A DNA stretch of 7,325 nt from Lactobacillus sp. (GTDB lineage Bacteria > Pseudomonadota > Alphaproteobacteria > RF32 > CAG-239), in assembly GCA_031263385.1 (NCBI GenBank), contig JAISFX010000079.1:1-7325 (forward strand), given 5' to 3'. The position numbers and the translations under genes are program-made. The notes beneath the pieces are model-generated. The model had not been told where the DNA came from and did not search any database. It saw only the letters and a program-made list of their open reading frames with translations. Below are positions 5,349-7,325 of the stretch, in pieces (positions within the stretch are counted from its first letter, which is position 1; each line of letters starts with the position of its first letter).

Positions 5349-6467
5349 ATGAAATTTGTAATAGAAAGAACTACTCTACTCAAGACTCTGAGCCATGTAC
5401 AGAGCATTGTGGAAAAAAGAAATACCATACCTGTATTGTCTAATGTGCGAATCGAAGCAATGGGCGATGGTATCAGTTTTAAAGCAACTGACATGGATAC
5501 AGAGATAACTGAGATTGTAGATGCTAAAATTGCAGAAACAGGTGCAACTACTGCCCCTGCTCATATGCTTTATGACATTGTTAGAAAATTGTCAGACGGA
5601 TCAGAAGTTGAGCTTGCTTTCCCTGATGAAAAAGGACAGCTTACAATTGCAACCGGACGTTCTAAGTTCTCTCTTTCAACAATAGGTGTTGAGGACTTCC
5701 CTGTTATATCAGGCGACAAGCTCCCTGTTAACTTTGCAATGAGCAGAGATGAGCTTAAAGACGTTATTGATAGAACTAAATTTGCGGTATCAACCGAAGA
5801 GACTAGATATTATCTGAATGGTATTTATATTCATGCAAAGAACGAAGGCGAGACCAAAGTTTTGCGCGTGGTAGCAACTGACGGACATCGCTTGGCTTGT
5901 GTAGAATCTCCATTGCCTAAGGGTGCAGAGAAACTTGCCGGTGTTATTATTCCGCGTAAGACTGTTGCAGAAATCAGAAAGCTTTTGGATGATGCAGGAA
6001 CAGAAGAAGTGGCTATTGCTTTGAGCGAAAACAAAATCCGTTTCACCATGCAAGACGTTACTCTTACATCTAAGCTGATTGATGGAACATATCCTGATTA
6101 TGAAAGAGTTATTCCGACAGATAATGACAAGACATTAGAAATTGGTGTTAAAAATCTGGCCGCTGCTGTTGACCGTGTTTCTGTTGTGGCAGAAAGAACC
6201 CGCGCTATCAAAATGTTGACTGCAAAAGGAAAGATTACAATCACAACATCTTCTCCTGATTTGGGCAGTGCGATGGAAGAAGTTGAAGCGAAATACGACA
6301 GCGAATCCATCGAGGTCGGTTATAACTTTAGATATTTGTTAGACATCTTGAACGAGGTTAAAGGTGACGAGGTTCAGATTAAATTTGCTGACGGCTCATC
6401 TCCTTCTATTCTTCGTGATAAGTCTGATGCATCGGCTATATATGTATTGATGCCAATGAGGGTTTAA
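5349..6467 (+). CDS. dnaN: DNA polymerase III beta subunit (sliding clamp)
   Basis: DnaN forms the dimeric ring that tethers DNA polymerase III and many repair proteins to DNA. The 372-residue product matches the family length (about 366-375) and has the three repeated clamp domains. Visible motifs are the N-terminal MKFVIERTTLLKTL, IPVLSNVRIEA (27-37), VVATDGHRLA (174-183), IPRKTVAEIRKLL (201-213), LIDGTYPDYERVIP (243-256), the clamp-binding-pocket region GYNFRYLLDIL (324-334) and the C-terminal MPMRV (368-372). The start is the ATG at 5349, chosen because MKFVIER is the conserved N-terminus and AGGAAG (5337-5342) sits six bases upstream; an in-frame ATG at 5307 lies in the leader. A 186-bp gap with a terminator separates it from dnaA, and another terminator follows. 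Confidence 0.99.
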   Translation: MKFVIERTTLLKTLSHVQSIVEKRNTIPVLSNVRIEAMGDGISFKATDMDTEITEIVDAKIAETGATTAPAHMLYDIVRKLSDGSEVELAFPDEKGQLTIATGRSKFSLSTIGVEDFPVISGDKLPVNFAMSRDELKDVIDRTKFAVSTEETRYYLNGIYIHAKNEGETKVLRVVATDGHRLACVESPLPKGAEKLAGVIIPRKTVAEIRKLLDDAGTEEVAIALSENKIRFTMQDVTLTSKLIDGTYPDYERVIPTDNDKTLEIGVKNLAAAVDRVSVVAERTRAIKMLTAKGKITITTSSPDLGSAMEEVEAKYDSESIEVGYNFRYLLDILNEVKGDEVQIKFADGSSPSILRDKSDASAIYVLMPMRV

Positions 6468-6502
6468 TTTAGTTTTATTGGACAACTAAATACAAATACT
6501 TT

Positions 6503-6562
6503 GAAAAGTGGCTCGGTCATGTATTTTTTATACTCTCCGCTTCGCCACTTTTCTTGTTTTTT
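6503..6562 (+). terminator. Intrinsic terminator after dnaN
   Basis: GAAAAGTGGC (6503-6512) and GCCACTTTTC (6544-6553) form a perfect 10-bp stem. Inside are CGG/CCG (6514-6516 with 6537-6539) and GTAT/ATAC (6521-6524 with 6530-6533) around a T5 loop. A T-rich tail with T6 at 6557-6562 follows. It should stop most dnaN transcripts before recF. Confidence 0.88.
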
Positions 6563-6567
6563 ATTAT

Positions 6568-6596
6568 TTGTCTTACTAACTAAAGCTAAATTAATT
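6568..6596 (+). promoter_or_regulatory. Weak candidate recF promoter
   Basis: TTGTCT (6568-6573) and TTAATT (6591-6596) are 17 bp apart, just after the dnaN terminator. A start downstream of this box would leave a very short leader or none before the ATG at 6609. The match is poor at the -10 box; it is listed because recF should need its own promoter if the terminator works. Confidence 0.22.
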
Positions 6597-6608
6597 AAAA
6601 AAGGAAAA

Positions 6609-7325
6609 ATGTTTTTGAATAGCGCCGTATTAAAAATCGCTAGTGAACAATCGCTAAAGTCAGGCGTTAGGCGTCTGACTTTAACTGATTTTAGAAACTA
6701 TGGGCACTTGAGAATCGAGACAGATTTGTCTCCGGTTGTAATCACTGGTGAGAACGGCAGTGGCAAAACAAATATATTAGAAGCGATATCATATTTGTCT
6801 CCGGGGCGCGGGTTACGCGGCGCAAGATTAGCAGACATTAAAAGAATTTCTCCGGTGCTAGTTGATGACGAATATATGCCATCGCCAATTAGCAACATCA
6901 GCTGGGCAGTATCAGCAGTTATAAATAAAGGTGATGAAGAAACAGAGATTGGAACTGCGGTAGAAAAGTCTCAGCGAGAAGATGAGGACGAATATCGTTC
7001 TTATGACAGAAGAATCGTAAAAATTGACGGAGAAAAAATATCATCGCAGGCAGAGCTTGGAAGATATATTTCTACTGTATGGCTGACCCCGCAAATGGAC
7101 CGACTGTTTAGAGGAGGATCTCAGCCAAGAAGGTCTTTTTTGGACAGGTTAGTTTTTGCTTTTGATAATGACCACGCCAAAAGGACAGCATCTTTTGAGC
7201 AGGTTTATCGTGAGTGGTATCAATTGCTGAAGAGAGGGTGCAACGATAAGAACTGGTTATTCTCATTAGAGGACCAGATGGCAACTTTAGGGGTGGCAAT
7301 TGCGGCAGCAAGACGCGAGCAAATT
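6609..7325 (+). CDS. recF: DNA replication and repair protein RecF, 3' end outside window
   Basis: RecF is an SMC/ABC-like ATPase that, with RecO and RecR, loads RecA at single-strand gaps. The 239 residues seen cover the N-terminal part of a protein usually about 370-390 long; the frame is open to the window end. The family start VRRLTLTDFRNY is at 20-31 and Walker A is GENGSGKT (47-54), followed by NILEAISYLSPGRGLRGARL (55-74), VWLTPQMDRLF (157-167) and RRSFLDRLVFAFDNDHAKR (174-192), all typical of alphaproteobacterial RecF. The Q-loop/ABC signature and Walker B would lie beyond or near the cut. The ATG at 6609 has AAGGA three to four bases upstream and gives about 19 residues before the conserved core; no other ATG lies between. 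The 5' coding region contains a near-perfect hairpin (6655-6683). Confidence 0.96.
   Translation, partial: MFLNSAVLKIASEQSLKSGVRRLTLTDFRNYGHLRIETDLSPVVITGENGSGKTNILEAISYLSPGRGLRGARLADIKRISPVLVDDEYMPSPISNISWAVSAVINKGDEETEIGTAVEKSQREDEDEYRSYDRRIVKIDGEKISSQAELGRYISTVWLTPQMDRLFRGGSQPRRSFLDRLVFAFDNDHAKRTASFEQVYREWYQLLKRGCNDKNWLFSLEDQMATLGVAIAAARREQI
6655..6683. repeat. Inverted repeat inside the 5' end of recF
   Basis: TAAAGTCAG (6655-6663) and CTGACTTTA (6675-6683) are perfect 9-bp inverted copies. With G-U pairs the stem extends to 13 pairs (6664-6667 with 6671-6674) around a three-base loop. It falls on recF codons 16-25 (LKSGVRRLTL), about 45 nt after the ATG, where a stable mRNA hairpin could slow early translation. 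It contains the same TAAAGTC/GACTTTA pair as the dnaN leader. Confidence 0.6.

Noticed and set aside
1..7325. CRISPR array, insertion sequence or prophage boundary
   Set aside because: No regularly spaced repeats, transposase or integrase motifs, or attachment-site duplications were seen.

Overview
The window looks like a chromosomal segment of an AT-rich alphaproteobacterium, probably at or close to the dnaA/replication-origin neighbourhood. Three points support this. The gene order mutM - (small gene) - rpsT - dnaA resembles the alphaproteobacterial mutM/rpsT/dnaA cluster. The RecF fragment carries the motifs LSPGRGLRGARLADI and VWLTPQMDRLF, which I associate with alphaproteobacterial RecF. 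The J-domain protein has the N-terminal Cys/His module (CxxxxC...[10 protein letters not shown]) known from alphaproteobacteria. The low GC, the lysine-rich proteins and the many small spacers would fit a low-GC order (Rickettsiales/Holosporales-like or gut alphaproteobacteria), but I cannot place it further.

Layout. 1-531: 3' part of an unrecognised lysine-rich protein on the plus strand. It overlaps by 4 bp, tail to tail, a minus-strand pair: a J-domain cochaperone (528-1067), preceded by a small single-pass membrane protein (1086-1307). 1319-2529: mutM (formamidopyrimidine-DNA glycosylase), diverging from the minus-strand pair with only 11 bp between the start codons, followed by a small exported protein of unknown function. 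2543-2998: rpsT (ribosomal protein bS20) with a strong promoter, an A/T-only upstream element and a long hairpin terminator. 2999-3719: about 720 bp without a convincing gene, holding a 23-bp-period tandem repeat and several small hairpins; it is a candidate origin or dnaA leader. 3720-5162: dnaA. 5349-6467: dnaN. 6609-7325: recF, cut by the window end. Strong intrinsic terminators follow rpsT, dnaA and dnaN, so dnaA, dnaN and recF appear to be separately expressed units rather than one read-through operon.

Functionally this is a housekeeping replication and repair block: initiator (DnaA), sliding clamp (DnaN), gap-repair mediator (RecF) and oxidised-base repair (MutM), plus a ribosomal protein. 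I saw no mobile element, CRISPR array or recognisable new multi-gene system. The most unusual signals are: (i) an inverted pair of the same 7-mer (TAAAGTC/GACTTTA) at the rpsT promoter, the dnaN leader and the 5' end of recF; (ii) a MutM zinc finger whose fourth cysteine is replaced by leucine; (iii) the gene-poor, repeat-bearing region before dnaA.
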